NCBI GenBank assembly: GCA_035653295.1
Contig: DASRCB010000021.1
Span: forward strand, 1-41,360
Length of the DNA stretch: 41,360 bases
Direction: 5' to 3'
Source of the DNA: DASRCB01 sp035653295
GTDB lineage: Bacteria > Acidobacteriota > Terriglobia > Bryobacterales > Bryobacteraceae
Positions 23,728-31,820 of this stretch are shown one piece after another. The position numbers and the translations under genes are program-made. Below the pieces are notes generated by a model that worked only from the letters and a program-made list of their open reading frames with translations, was not told where the DNA came from and did not search any database. Every line of letters begins with the position of its first letter. The stretch's first letter is position 1.

Positions 23728-25584
23728 ATGCCCGCACGCCTGCTCAGCGCGCTTGTCTTGTGCGCGTCGTCACATGCCGCGGTAACACGTGTCGAACTCG
23801 TGGATCGCACGGACCTTCTCGGCAACACGGCGTTCGGCGCCGCCGGGCCATACGAGCGCATCGTCGCTCGCGCGTACTTCGCGATAGATCCCAAGGCAGC
23901 CGCCAACGCGGGAATCGCGGACATCGGGCTCGCGCCGAGAAACGAAGACGGTCTGGTCGAGTTCTCGTCCGACATCTACGTACTCAAGCCGCGGGATCCG
24001 GCGAAGGGCAACGGCACGGCGCTGGTGGAAATCTCCAACCGCGGCGGCAAGGCGCTACTTCCAACGTTCGATTTCTCACACAGTTCGCAGGACCCGCAGA
24101 CGACCGACCAGCTGGGCGACGCCTTCCTGCTCGAGCGCGGCTTCACCCTGGTATGGATCGGATGGGAGTTCGACGCGCCTCGCGAAGACGCGACTGCGAT
24201 GCACTTGTTCGCGCCGATCGCGACCGATCACGGTAAGAGCATCACCGGCCTCGTCCGGTCGGAATGGACCGGCGACAAGCCGGTGAAAACGATTTCTCTG
24301 GGCGACCGCAGTCAAATTGGCTATGCGGCCGCGGACCTCAGCGAGCCCGGCGCCGAGATGTTCTTCCGCGACACCGTGGAAGGCCCCCGTACCCGTATTC
24401 CCCGCGACCAATGGCGCTTCGAAGATGCGCGCCACGTGACGCTGAGCGGGGAAGGGTTCGCGCCGGGCCGAATCTATGAGGTGATCTACACGGCGAAGGA
24501 CCCCGTTGTGGTCGGCCTCGGACCCGCCGCGATTCGCGATTTCGTATCCTTCCTGAAGTTCGGCGGCCCGGAAACGCTGCTGGGCGACCAGACCCTCAAC
24601 GTGCGGCGCGCCCTCGGCTTCGGCATCTCGCAGAGCGGCCGCTTTCTTCGCGAGTTCCTTTATGAGGGATTCAACGCCGACGAGCAGGGCCGGCCGGTGT
24701 TCGATGGCGTTTGGGCGCACGTCGCAGGCGCGGGCCGGGGCGCCACGTTCAACATGCGATTCGGCCAGCCCTCGCGCGATGGGCATCCCTTCCTGAACGT
24801 GCTTTATCCGGTGGACGTGCCGCCGTTCAATGACGAAGGACTCCTGGCGCAGGCGCGCGCGGCGAAGGTTGTGCCGAAGATCTTCTGGACCAACGGTTCG
24901 TACGAATACTGGGGCCGCTGCGCCTCCCTGATCCACACCACGGAAGACGGCCGCGCCGACGCGCCTCCCGCTCCGGGTACGCGCATCTACTTCATCGCCG
25001 GAACGCAGCACGGTCCCGGACATCTGCCTCCGCCGTCGCTGCCGGTGCGCAACACGCCGAATATCAATGATCAGCGATACGTGCTGCGCGCGCTGTTGGT
25101 GGACATGAACGCCTGGTTGAGCGCCGGCGCTGAACCGCCGCCCTCTCGATATCCGGCGATCGCCGGCGGCGACCTCGTAACCGCGCACGGCATGGCTCCT
25201 CGTCCCGCGTGGAAGCTCGATTTCTCCGTGGAGCCTCCAAAGATCCTCGGCTCATATCCGACGCTCGTTCCTCGCGTCGATGCCGATGGCAATGAAACCT
25301 CCGGCGTGCGTCTGCCGGCGATTCAGGTTCCGCTCGGCGCCTACACCGGCTGGAACCTGCGCGATCGATCCATCGGCGCGCCGAACCAGATGTATTCCAT
25401 GGTCGGCTCTTTCATCCCGTTTTCTCGCGCCGCGATTGCCAAGCGCTATCCAGACAAGAGCATTTATTTGGACAGGATCACGCGAGCCGCCGAACAGCTG
25501 GTCTCGGAGCGCTTTCTGCTCGACGAGGATATACCCGCTGTCCGCGACCGTGCCGCGCGAACCTGGGAGTACGTCCTGAAATAG
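23728..25584 (+). CDS. Secreted alpha/beta hydrolase domain protein
   Basis: A 618-residue exported hydrolase of the 'alpha/beta hydrolase domain-containing' type (PF20091-like). A signal peptide (MPARLLSALVLCASSHA) comes first. A long N-terminal beta region includes GTALVEISNRGGKALLP and LVWIGWEFDAP, and a core has ALGFGISQSGRFLREFLYEG with nucleophile Ser301. GVWAHVAGAGRG, then FWTNGSYEYWGRCASLIHTT, then FIAGTQHGPG (likely catalytic His) complete the hydrolase pattern. Its C-terminus FIPFSRAAIAKRYPDKSIYL is family-typical. Substrate unknown. The gene is 10 nt after tsaD but is functionally unrelated to it; a separate promoter is possible. Confidence 0.82.
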   Translation: MPARLLSALVLCASSHAAVTRVELVDRTDLLGNTAFGAAGPYERIVARAYFAIDPKAAANAGIADIGLAPRNEDGLVEFSSDIYVLKPRDPAKGNGTALVEISNRGGKALLPTFDFSHSSQDPQTTDQLGDAFLLERGFTLVWIGWEFDAPREDATAMHLFAPIATDHGKSITGLVRSEWTGDKPVKTISLGDRSQIGYAAADLSEPGAEMFFRDTVEGPRTRIPRDQWRFEDARHVTLSGEGFAPGRIYEVIYTAKDPVVVGLGPAAIRDFVSFLKFGGPETLLGDQTLNVRRALGFGISQSGRFLREFLYEGFNADEQGRPVFDGVWAHVAGAGRGATFNMRFGQPSRDGHPFLNVLYPVDVPPFNDEGLLAQARAAKVVPKIFWTNGSYEYWGRCASLIHTTEDGRADAPPAPGTRIYFIAGTQHGPGHLPPPSLPVRNTPNINDQRYVLRALLVDMNAWLSAGAEPPPSRYPAIAGGDLVTAHGMAPRPAWKLDFSVEPPKILGSYPTLVPRVDADGNETSGVRLPAIQVPLGAYTGWNLRDRSIGAPNQMYSMVGSFIPFSRAAIAKRYPDKSIYLDRITRAAEQLVSERFLLDEDIPAVRDRAARTWEYVLK

Positions 25585-25589
25585 AAGGG

Positions 25590-25644
25590 CCGAACGGAGT
25601 CGAGGAGGATTGACCCCGTTCGGAAACGGATCAACGCCGTTTTA
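25590..25644 (+). terminator. Double hairpin after the alpha/beta hydrolase gene
   Basis: CCGAACGG/CCGTTCGG (25590-25597 and 25616-25623) is followed by AAACGG/CCGTTT (25624-25629 and 25637-25642, 7-nt loop) ending in a run of four T. The second hairpin is the more terminator-like. It separates the hydrolase from the sigma gene. Confidence 0.4.
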
Positions 25645-25727
25645 ATGATGTGACGCGCGCAGCCGATCCATCACGTAACCGTGGTCTCAATTGCGGTATC
25701 CTCATCTTCACCGCCCGAGGAGTTGCC

Positions 25728-26306
25728 GTGACCGCCGCAGAGAAGAACCGGAAATGGGTTTTGTCAGACGAGGCTTTTGGTGCGCTTCTGGATGCCCTTT
25801 CGCCGGACCGCGACAGCGCCGCCGCCCGCTATGAAACGCTGCGCGCGCGCCTGATCCGCTTCTTTGGCTGGGAGCGCTGCGCGGCATCGCCGGATCTGGC
25901 CGATGAGGTCCTGAACCGCCTCGCCAGGCGTCTGCTCGAAGGCGAGCGCATCGAGGCCATCGACAAGTACGTTTACGGGATTGCCCGGCTGGTGCTGAAA
26001 GAGTCCGGCGCGCGCACGCAGCGGACCGCCGCGGCCATGACGGACTTGCGCCTGTTTGCCGAACGGCAGCCGGAGGACTCGCCGGAAATGCCATGCGTCA
26101 CCGGCTGTCTGGGGCGGCTCTCCAGCGAGGAACGTGATTTCATTCTGGAGTACTACAGCGGCGACGGGCGGCAGCGCATCGAGACGCGGAAGCGGATCGC
26201 CCGACGGCTGGACCTTCCGCTGAATGCCGTCCGCAATCGCGCCCTGCGGCTGCGCGAACGCCTGGAGCGTTGCTGCCGCGACTGCCTTGGCGGCGGCCCG
26301 CTGTGA
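25728..26306 (+). CDS. ECF-like RNA polymerase sigma factor
   Basis: A 192-residue sigma-70-family protein. Region 2 is about residues 36-90 (YETLRARLIRFFGWERCA, then LADEVLNRLARRLLEGERI and YVYGIARLVLKES). Region 4 is about 125-185 (GCLGRLSSEERDFILEYY, then RKRIARRLDLPLNAVRNRAL and RLRERLERCC). The second helix of the region-4 HTH is clear. The GTG at 25728 has AGGAG 5 nt before it, whereas the longer frame from 25650 lacks one. The conserved 'D..D..Q' of region 2.2 is weak, so it may be an atypical ECF. It heads the sigma/TM/CHAT operon, 51 nt before the next gene. Confidence 0.75.
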   Translation: MTAAEKNRKWVLSDEAFGALLDALSPDRDSAAARYETLRARLIRFFGWERCAASPDLADEVLNRLARRLLEGERIEAIDKYVYGIARLVLKESGARTQRTAAAMTDLRLFAERQPEDSPEMPCVTGCLGRLSSEERDFILEYYSGDGRQRIETRKRIARRLDLPLNAVRNRALRLRERLERCCRDCLGGGPL

Positions 26307-26357
26307 TAGTTTCCCCGTTTCGCGCACTCTTGATTTGAGTGGCGCCGGACAACCCCG

Positions 26358-27068
26358 ATGACCTTCGGCGAAGACGAACTCCTCGCGAAGTACCTGCTGC
26401 ACCGCCTGGGCGAGCAGGAGCGCGACGCACTTCGCGAGCGGCTGTTCACCGAGCCGGAGTTGTTCGAGCGCCTGCGCGAGGTGGAGGCGGACCTCATCGA
26501 CGCGCTGGCCCGCGGCAGCCTGAGCACACAGGATGCGGAAGCCGTTGCCGAATTCGTGCTGACCACGGGGCAGGAGGAACGGCTGGCTTTCGCGCGCGCA
26601 CTGGCCCGCCAGGCCAGAACGCGGGCGGCGCGCCCGGCGCCCAGCAGCCTGCCCTTCTGGATCGCAGTGGCGGCGTGCATTGTGCTGGCAGCGGCCACCG
26701 CCCTGCTCTTCTCGGCAAACCGGCGGCTGAAGACCAACACCGCGGCGCCGCACGCATCCGGAACGGTGCTGGCGTTCGATGTTCTTCCCGTTACGCGTGG
26801 CGCCGGCGGCATTCAAAGCGTGCGCCTGAGCAGCGCGCAGCTGGTGAATTTTCGCATTTTCCCCGAGGGTTTCCCGCGCTACATCGTATCGCTGCGTAAC
26901 AGCGCTGGCCCGGTTTGGTCGGCGGAAATGCCCGCGCAACGGGTACTGCAATTCGTCGTTCCGGCGGAGGTCCTCCGGCCCGGACGGTACCAGATTGCGG
27001 TCCGGGGAGAGCGTGCGGGCGCGGCGCCGGAACTGGTCGCCGACACGGACATCGACGTGACCCGCTGA
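26358..27068 (+). CDS. Single-pass membrane protein, probable anti-sigma factor
   Basis: A 236-residue protein. The helical N-terminal cytoplasmic part has LLAKYLLHRLGEQERDALRE, then RLREVEADLIDALARGSLST. One membrane span (about 99-119: PFWIAVAACIVLAAATALLF) is followed by an exported beta-type domain (about 130-236: FRIFPEGFPRYIVSLRNSAG, then RPGRYQIAVRG). Position right after a sigma gene and this topology suit an anti-sigma factor, but the zinc-finger HxxxCxxC of ZAS anti-sigmas is absent. The exported domain is where a periplasmic signal or protease could act. The start ATG at 26358 has no strong Shine-Dalgarno. Confidence 0.65.
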   Translation: MTFGEDELLAKYLLHRLGEQERDALRERLFTEPELFERLREVEADLIDALARGSLSTQDAEAVAEFVLTTGQEERLAFARALARQARTRAARPAPSSLPFWIAVAACIVLAAATALLFSANRRLKTNTAAPHASGTVLAFDVLPVTRGAGGIQSVRLSSAQLVNFRIFPEGFPRYIVSLRNSAGPVWSAEMPAQRVLQFVVPAEVLRPGRYQIAVRGERAGAAPELVADTDIDVTR

Positions 27069-27110
27069 AGATCACTGGCTGCTAAACTAGCGGACTAGCC
27101 TGCCGCTCGT

Positions 27111-30100
27111 ATGGAGTTCTTCCGAGCCAGCTTTTTCGCTGTTGCAGCTCTTGCGATCTCCCCAGCCGCAGTGCGTGCGGGAACGGTTCCCGAGGCGCCG
27201 CTGCTCTCGCATGCGGGCGACAGCTTGCAGGTGCAGGTGGCTTCCGGCGAGACGCGCAGCGTCATGATCGCAGCCGATGCCGGCGAGTTCATCCGCGTGA
27301 TCGCGCAAGCTGACTCGGGGCTGGCCGTAAAGACGACGCTGTTCGACGCTGCCGGAAAGGTAGTGGATGCGGCCCCAGGCCTTGGCGGGACGGGAGGGCA
27401 GGCGACAGTGGCTGCGGCCACGGAGTCCGGAGGCGAGTTCCGGCTCGACGTGCAATCGCAGATGTTCCGGCCGGAGAAGCGGACCTGCACGGTTCGCCTC
27501 GAAGTGCGCCGTCCGGCCACCGCCGAGGATCTCGCCGATGCGCGGGCGCACCGCGCTTTCGTAACAGCCGCTACCCTGCCTGGAGCCGCCAGCGCCGCGC
27601 ATGATCGCGCCGTAGCGGCGGCTCTCGATGACCCGCTGCGCCTCGCGCGGCAGGCCCACGATTCGCTGCTGGAGGCGCGCGCGTTGTTCGGGAAAGGCCA
27701 GTTCCTCGCGATGGCAGGGGATTTCCGTGCTGCGCTGCCGTGGTTCGAACGGGCGGCGCCAGTCATCCGCGGCCTCAACGATCCACGCGCCGAAGCGCAC
27801 CTGCTCTCTGTAATGGCCCTCGTCTATACGAACCTCGAAGAGCACGCCCGCGCGATCGAGTTGTACCGGCAGGCGCTGCCGCTGGAGAAAGCGGCGGGCC
27901 AGGAATGGGAATCGGCCCTGACGCTGAACAACCTCGCCGATTCCGAGTCGGCGCTGGGACGGGTCGACCTGGCGCTGGATTATCTGCGCGAAGAAAAGGC
28001 GCTGCGCACGGCGCTGGACGACGAGCTGGGCCTGAACCAGACACTGGTCGGCATGGCCAGCCGCTACCTGGAAATGGGGGATTCCGAGAACGCGCTGGAG
28101 GCGCTGATCGCGACACTGCCGCACTGGCCGCATCTGCACGATGCCGAGTTCGAGGCGCAGACCTGGAAGCAACTGGGCGAGACCTACACCCGCCTGGGCG
28201 AATATGCCTCCGCCGCGGCAGCGCTGGACAAGGCCGGCCGCGTGGTGAACGAACAGGAGATGCCGCGCACCGCCGGCGAGATTCTCATCGCGCGCGCTCG
28301 GCTGCAGCGCATCACCGGAAGCACGCGCGCGGCTTTGGCAACTTCGGAGGATGCGCTGCGGTTGATGCAGCGGGCCGATTACCGGCACGGGCAGGTTCTC
28401 GCGTTGCTGGAGATCAGCGATCTGCTGGAGAGCGAGAACCGGATTTCCGAGGCGCGCGAACGGCTGCGGACGGCGCTTCCAATCGCTACCGGACTCGGGC
28501 TGCTGTACGACGAGGCCTGCGTGCGCCGCGAGCTTGGAACCCTGGACGGCGCGCGAGCAGAGCTCGAGGCCGCGCTGGCGATTGATCGCGATATCGGAGA
28601 CCGCTTCGGTGAAGTACTGTCGCTCACTGCGCTCGCGAAGCTGGCGCATCAGCAGGGCTCGACGCGAGATGCGATCGAGGATCTGGCCCGCGCTCGCAAG
28701 CTGGTGGAATCGGCCAGATCGAGCCTGCTGGACCCGGGGCTGCGCGCGTCCTGGCTCGCCTCGCAGCGCGATTTGTATGAGTTTTCGGCTACGCTGCTGG
28801 AACAGGAAGCGGCGCGAACGCGCTCGCGGGAATACACCATACAGGCGTTCGAGGTCAGCGAGCAGGCGCACGCGCGAGTGCTGCTGGATACGGTTGCCGA
28901 TCGAGCCGATTCGCGCGGCATTGACCCAAAGCTCTGTTCTGAAGAGCGCGCCCTCGCTGCATCCATCCACGCGAAGACGCTGACGGCAACGGCTAAAGAA
29001 AAGCCGGCGCTCACGGGTCTGATGTTGCAGCACAAGGTGATTGATCTGCGGCTGCACGAGGTAGGCGGGCTTGCCGCGGTCCATGGCGCCCGAACGGTGG
29101 CTTCCCTTGCGGATCTTCGGCGGGACGCGCTCGGCCCGGACACAGCGCTGCTGGAATATCTGGTCGGAGCACAGCACAGCCATTTGTGGGTCCTGACAAG
29201 GTCGGACCTGCGCCATTACGAATTGCCGGGCGGCGAAGCGCTTTCCACCGCAGTTAGCCGCTTGTACAGTGCAGTCACGGCGCGGAACCGCGTGCACGGG
29301 GGAGACTTCGACGGCGCCGACCGGGAAGCATTCGCGGCGGCATCGGCGCTCGGCCGCATGCTGCTGCCCCCGGGCGCTCTTACTGCGAATTTCAGGACCA
29401 TGGTGATTGCGCCGGATGGCCCGCTTCAGTATGTGCCCTTCAGCGCGCTGCCGATGATCAGAGGCAAAGAGGTGGTCTTGACGCCGTCGGCCAGCGTTCT
29501 GGCCGAGATTCGAAGAGCACATTCATTCCGATCGTGGGGGCGCGCTCTTGTGCTGGCGGATCCCGTGTATACGGTCGAGGATCCGCGCGTCGCGGCCGTA
29601 CGCGCTCCGGCGCGGGCGGCGCCACCGACCGAGTTCGCCGTGCTCGCTCCGGTGCTGCGGTCCGCGCGAGACGCGGGCGTACACGATTTCGCGCGCCTGC
29701 CAATGTCGCGCATCGAGGCGGAGCAGATCGCGCAATTGGCGGGGCCGGCGAGCACGCGTACGCTGCTCGACTTCGACGCGTCCCTGCGCTCCTTCCGCCG
29801 GTTCGATTCGGGAAAGTACGGCATCATCCATATCGCCGCGCACACGCTGGTGGATGCGGACCGCCCGGACCTGAGCGGCGTGGTGCTGTCGCTGGTAGAT
29901 CGCAGCGGACGCCCGCAGGACGGGTTTTTGCGGCTCGGCGACATCTACAATCTGCATCTGAATGCCGGGCTGGTGACGCTCAGCGCCTGCCAGAGTTCGC
30001 TGGGACGGGACGTAACCGGCGAGGGCATGCTTGGACTATCGCGCGGATTTTTGTCCGCAGGCGCGAGCCGCGTGCTGGCGACGTTGTGGAGCGTGGAAGA

Positions 30101-30266
30101 CCGCGCCACCACGGTGTTCATGGAGCGGTTCTATCGGGCGCTGCTGGACGACCATCTCTCGGCGCCGGCTGCGCTCACGAGGGCGCAGGCTGAGATGAAG
30201 GCTGATCCGCACTGGGCCTCTCCTTATTACTGGGCGGCGTTCACGCTGAGCGGCGACTGGCAGTAA
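27111..30266 (+). CDS. Secreted TPR-CHAT protease
   Basis: A 1051-residue protein. A signal peptide (FFAVAALAISPAAVRA) leads to a PPC-like beta domain (about 30-125). A run of tetratricopeptide-like helices follows (about 160-580), for example LSVMALVYTNLEEHARAIEL, then LNNLADSESALGRVDLALDY and LLEISDLLESENRISEARER. The C-terminal CHAT caspase-like protease domain (about 690-1051) has catalytic His911 in YGIIHIAAHTLVD and Cys960 in LVTLSACQSSLG. The later motifs GEGMLGLSRGFLSAGASRVL and WSVEDRATTVFMERFY are standard. CHAT proteases cut protein partners. Third gene in the sigma/TM/CHAT operon, 42 nt after the TM gene, so the TM protein's exported domain is the obvious candidate target; this is inference. 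An 811-residue antisense frame is a shadow. Confidence 0.9.
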   Translation: MEFFRASFFAVAALAISPAAVRAGTVPEAPLLSHAGDSLQVQVASGETRSVMIAADAGEFIRVIAQADSGLAVKTTLFDAAGKVVDAAPGLGGTGGQATVAAATESGGEFRLDVQSQMFRPEKRTCTVRLEVRRPATAEDLADARAHRAFVTAATLPGAASAAHDRAVAAALDDPLRLARQAHDSLLEARALFGKGQFLAMAGDFRAALPWFERAAPVIRGLNDPRAEAHLLSVMALVYTNLEEHARAIELYRQALPLEKAAGQEWESALTLNNLADSESALGRVDLALDYLREEKALRTALDDELGLNQTLVGMASRYLEMGDSENALEALIATLPHWPHLHDAEFEAQTWKQLGETYTRLGEYASAAAALDKAGRVVNEQEMPRTAGEILIARARLQRITGSTRAALATSEDALRLMQRADYRHGQVLALLEISDLLESENRISEARERLRTALPIATGLGLLYDEACVRRELGTLDGARAELEAALAIDRDIGDRFGEVLSLTALAKLAHQQGSTRDAIEDLARARKLVESARSSLLDPGLRASWLASQRDLYEFSATLLEQEAARTRSREYTIQAFEVSEQAHARVLLDTVADRADSRGIDPKLCSEERALAASIHAKTLTATAKEKPALTGLMLQHKVIDLRLHEVGGLAAVHGARTVASLADLRRDALGPDTALLEYLVGAQHSHLWVLTRSDLRHYELPGGEALSTAVSRLYSAVTARNRVHGGDFDGADREAFAAASALGRMLLPPGALTANFRTMVIAPDGPLQYVPFSALPMIRGKEVVLTPSASVLAEIRRAHSFRSWGRALVLADPVYTVEDPRVAAVRAPARAAPPTEFAVLAPVLRSARDAGVHDFARLPMSRIEAEQIAQLAGPASTRTLLDFDASLRSFRRFDSGKYGIIHIAAHTLVDADRPDLSGVVLSLVDRSGRPQDGFLRLGDIYNLHLNAGLVTLSACQSSLGRDVTGEGMLGLSRGFLSAGASRVLATLWSVEDRATTVFMERFYRALLDDHLSAPAALTRAQAEMKADPHWASPYYWAAFTLSGDWQ

Positions 30267-30434
30267 GGCGCGCCAAGGCCTGCGGACGTCGAACAGCGCA
30301 CAGCCGAAGCTGACCGTTTCACCCGCGCGAAACACCCCTCCTGGTCGCCGGCGGCGAGGCACGGGCAGGCAAGACAGATTGCAGCGCACGGCGCCCACCA
30401 TAGCCTGCAACCCTGCTACGCTGTACGTTCTGCC

Positions 30435-31718
30435 ATGAGACTGCGTTTCGACTATCTCGCCCTCGTTCTGTTTGCGCTGACGCCCGCGCTGCCCGCCCAG
30501 ACCTATGTGCTGAAGGCGGCGCGGCTCTTCGATGGAAAGAGCGATAAGCTTCAGCAGCCGGGCATTGTAGTCGTCTTCGGTGACAGGATTCAATCGGTCG
30601 GCGGTCAGGCCCCCGCCGACGCCACCGTGATCGACCTCGGCGACGCGACGTTGCTGCCAGGTTTCATCGACGCGCATACGCACCTTACGATGGACTTCAA
30701 TCCCGACTACAACGGCGCTCGCCTGCTGGACTTGCAGCGGCCGATCTCCGAGGAGGCGATCCGATCAACGGCGAATGCTCGCGCCACGCTGATGGCCGGC
30801 TTCACCGCCGTGCGCGATGTCGGCTCGGATCACTTTCTGGATGTCGGGCTCCGCAACGCCATCAACGCCGGGATCGTGCCGGGCCCGCGGATGCTGGTGG
30901 CGGTGCACGCTCTGGGGTCGACGGGAGGCCACTGTGATGACGGCGACGGCTTCCGTTTCGGCGTACTGAACCATGAGACCGGGCCGGAGGACGGCGTCAT
31001 CAACTCTCCCGAGCAGGCTCGCTACGCGGTGCGCTTCAACATCAAATACGGCGCCGACGTAATCAAGACCTGCGCCAGCGGCGGCGTGCTCTCACCGACG
31101 GACGATGTGGACGTGCCCCAGCTCAGTCAGGCAGAGCTGGACGCGCTGGTTTCGCAGGCGCACGAGTTGCGGCGGAAAACAGCGGCGCACGCGCACGGAG
31201 CGGAAGCGGCGAAGCGCGCCATTCGCGCCGGCATCGACTCCATCGAACACGGCACCTTTCTCGACGACGAAGCTTTCCGCATGATGCACGACCGCGGCAC
31301 GTTCCTGGTTCCCACGCTGGCGACCCGCGAGGGGCTGGCGATGTCGAAGTTCCCGCCGGCGGTGCAGGCGAAGGCCGAACGTGCGGTGAAGCAGCAGGAC
31401 GCCATGTTGCGGCGTGCGCTCGCGCTGGGGGTGAAGGTCGCGCTGGGCACCGACGCGGCAGTATATCCGCACGGGCATAACGCCCTGGAATTTGTGCTAA
31501 TGGCCGCCGACGGCATGACGCCGGCGCAGTCGCTGAGGGCCGGAACAACGTCCGCAGCCGAGTTGCTCGGAATGCAGGACAAAGTCGGCGCCCTCGCGCC
31601 CGGCATGCTGGCCGATATCGTGGCCGTACCAGGCGATCCGCTGACGGATATCGCGAAGACACGCAGCGTGTTCTTCGTGATGAAGGGCGGGGAGATCGCG
31701 CGCAACGACCGGCGTTAA
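30435..31718 (+). CDS. Secreted amidohydrolase family protein
   Basis: A 427-residue metal-dependent hydrolase, imidazolonepropionase/Xaa-Pro dipeptidase-like. Signal peptide (LALVLFALTPALPAQ), then the beta-sandwich start TYVLKAARLFDG. The metal sites are DAHTH (His81 and His83), carbamylated-Lys candidate in GADVIKTCASGG, AHAHG, SIEHGTF and the Asp of GTDAAVYPHG. The C-terminal LGMQDKVGALAPGMLADIVA closes the composite sandwich. Such secreted members cleave prolyl dipeptides or cyclic amides; the exact substrate is unknown. The start ATG at 30435 has no Shine-Dalgarno. It follows the CHAT gene after 168 bp with no visible gene between. Confidence 0.88.
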   Translation: MRLRFDYLALVLFALTPALPAQTYVLKAARLFDGKSDKLQQPGIVVVFGDRIQSVGGQAPADATVIDLGDATLLPGFIDAHTHLTMDFNPDYNGARLLDLQRPISEEAIRSTANARATLMAGFTAVRDVGSDHFLDVGLRNAINAGIVPGPRMLVAVHALGSTGGHCDDGDGFRFGVLNHETGPEDGVINSPEQARYAVRFNIKYGADVIKTCASGGVLSPTDDVDVPQLSQAELDALVSQAHELRRKTAAHAHGAEAAKRAIRAGIDSIEHGTFLDDEAFRMMHDRGTFLVPTLATREGLAMSKFPPAVQAKAERAVKQQDAMLRRALALGVKVALGTDAAVYPHGHNALEFVLMAADGMTPAQSLRAGTTSAAELLGMQDKVGALAPGMLADIVAVPGDPLTDIAKTRSVFFVMKGGEIARNDRR

Positions 31719-31807
31719 TCAGCCCGCGCCGGCCTGCGTGGTCCACGCGGTGACACCTTCAATACCTGCCCTGCGGTATTTCGCCCTCGTTAGTCGAGCG
31801 GGCGGCG

Positions 31808-31813
31808 TACGAT
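31808..31813 (+). promoter_or_regulatory. Candidate -10 hexamer for leaderless transcript of the GH125 gene
   Basis: TACGAT ends 7 nt before the ATG at 31821. It overlaps the alternative ATG at 31812, which would then be untranscribed. Confidence 0.3.
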
Positions 31814-31820
31814 GAGACAC

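Noticed and set aside
27087..29522. 811-residue minus-strand frame opposite the CHAT gene
   Set aside because: Low-complexity, Arg/Gln-rich and antisense to a gene with clear catalytic residues; a GC-driven shadow.
31761..31780. AATACC/GGTATT hairpin after the amidohydrolase as a terminator
   Set aside because: Only 6 bp and no T-tract after it.
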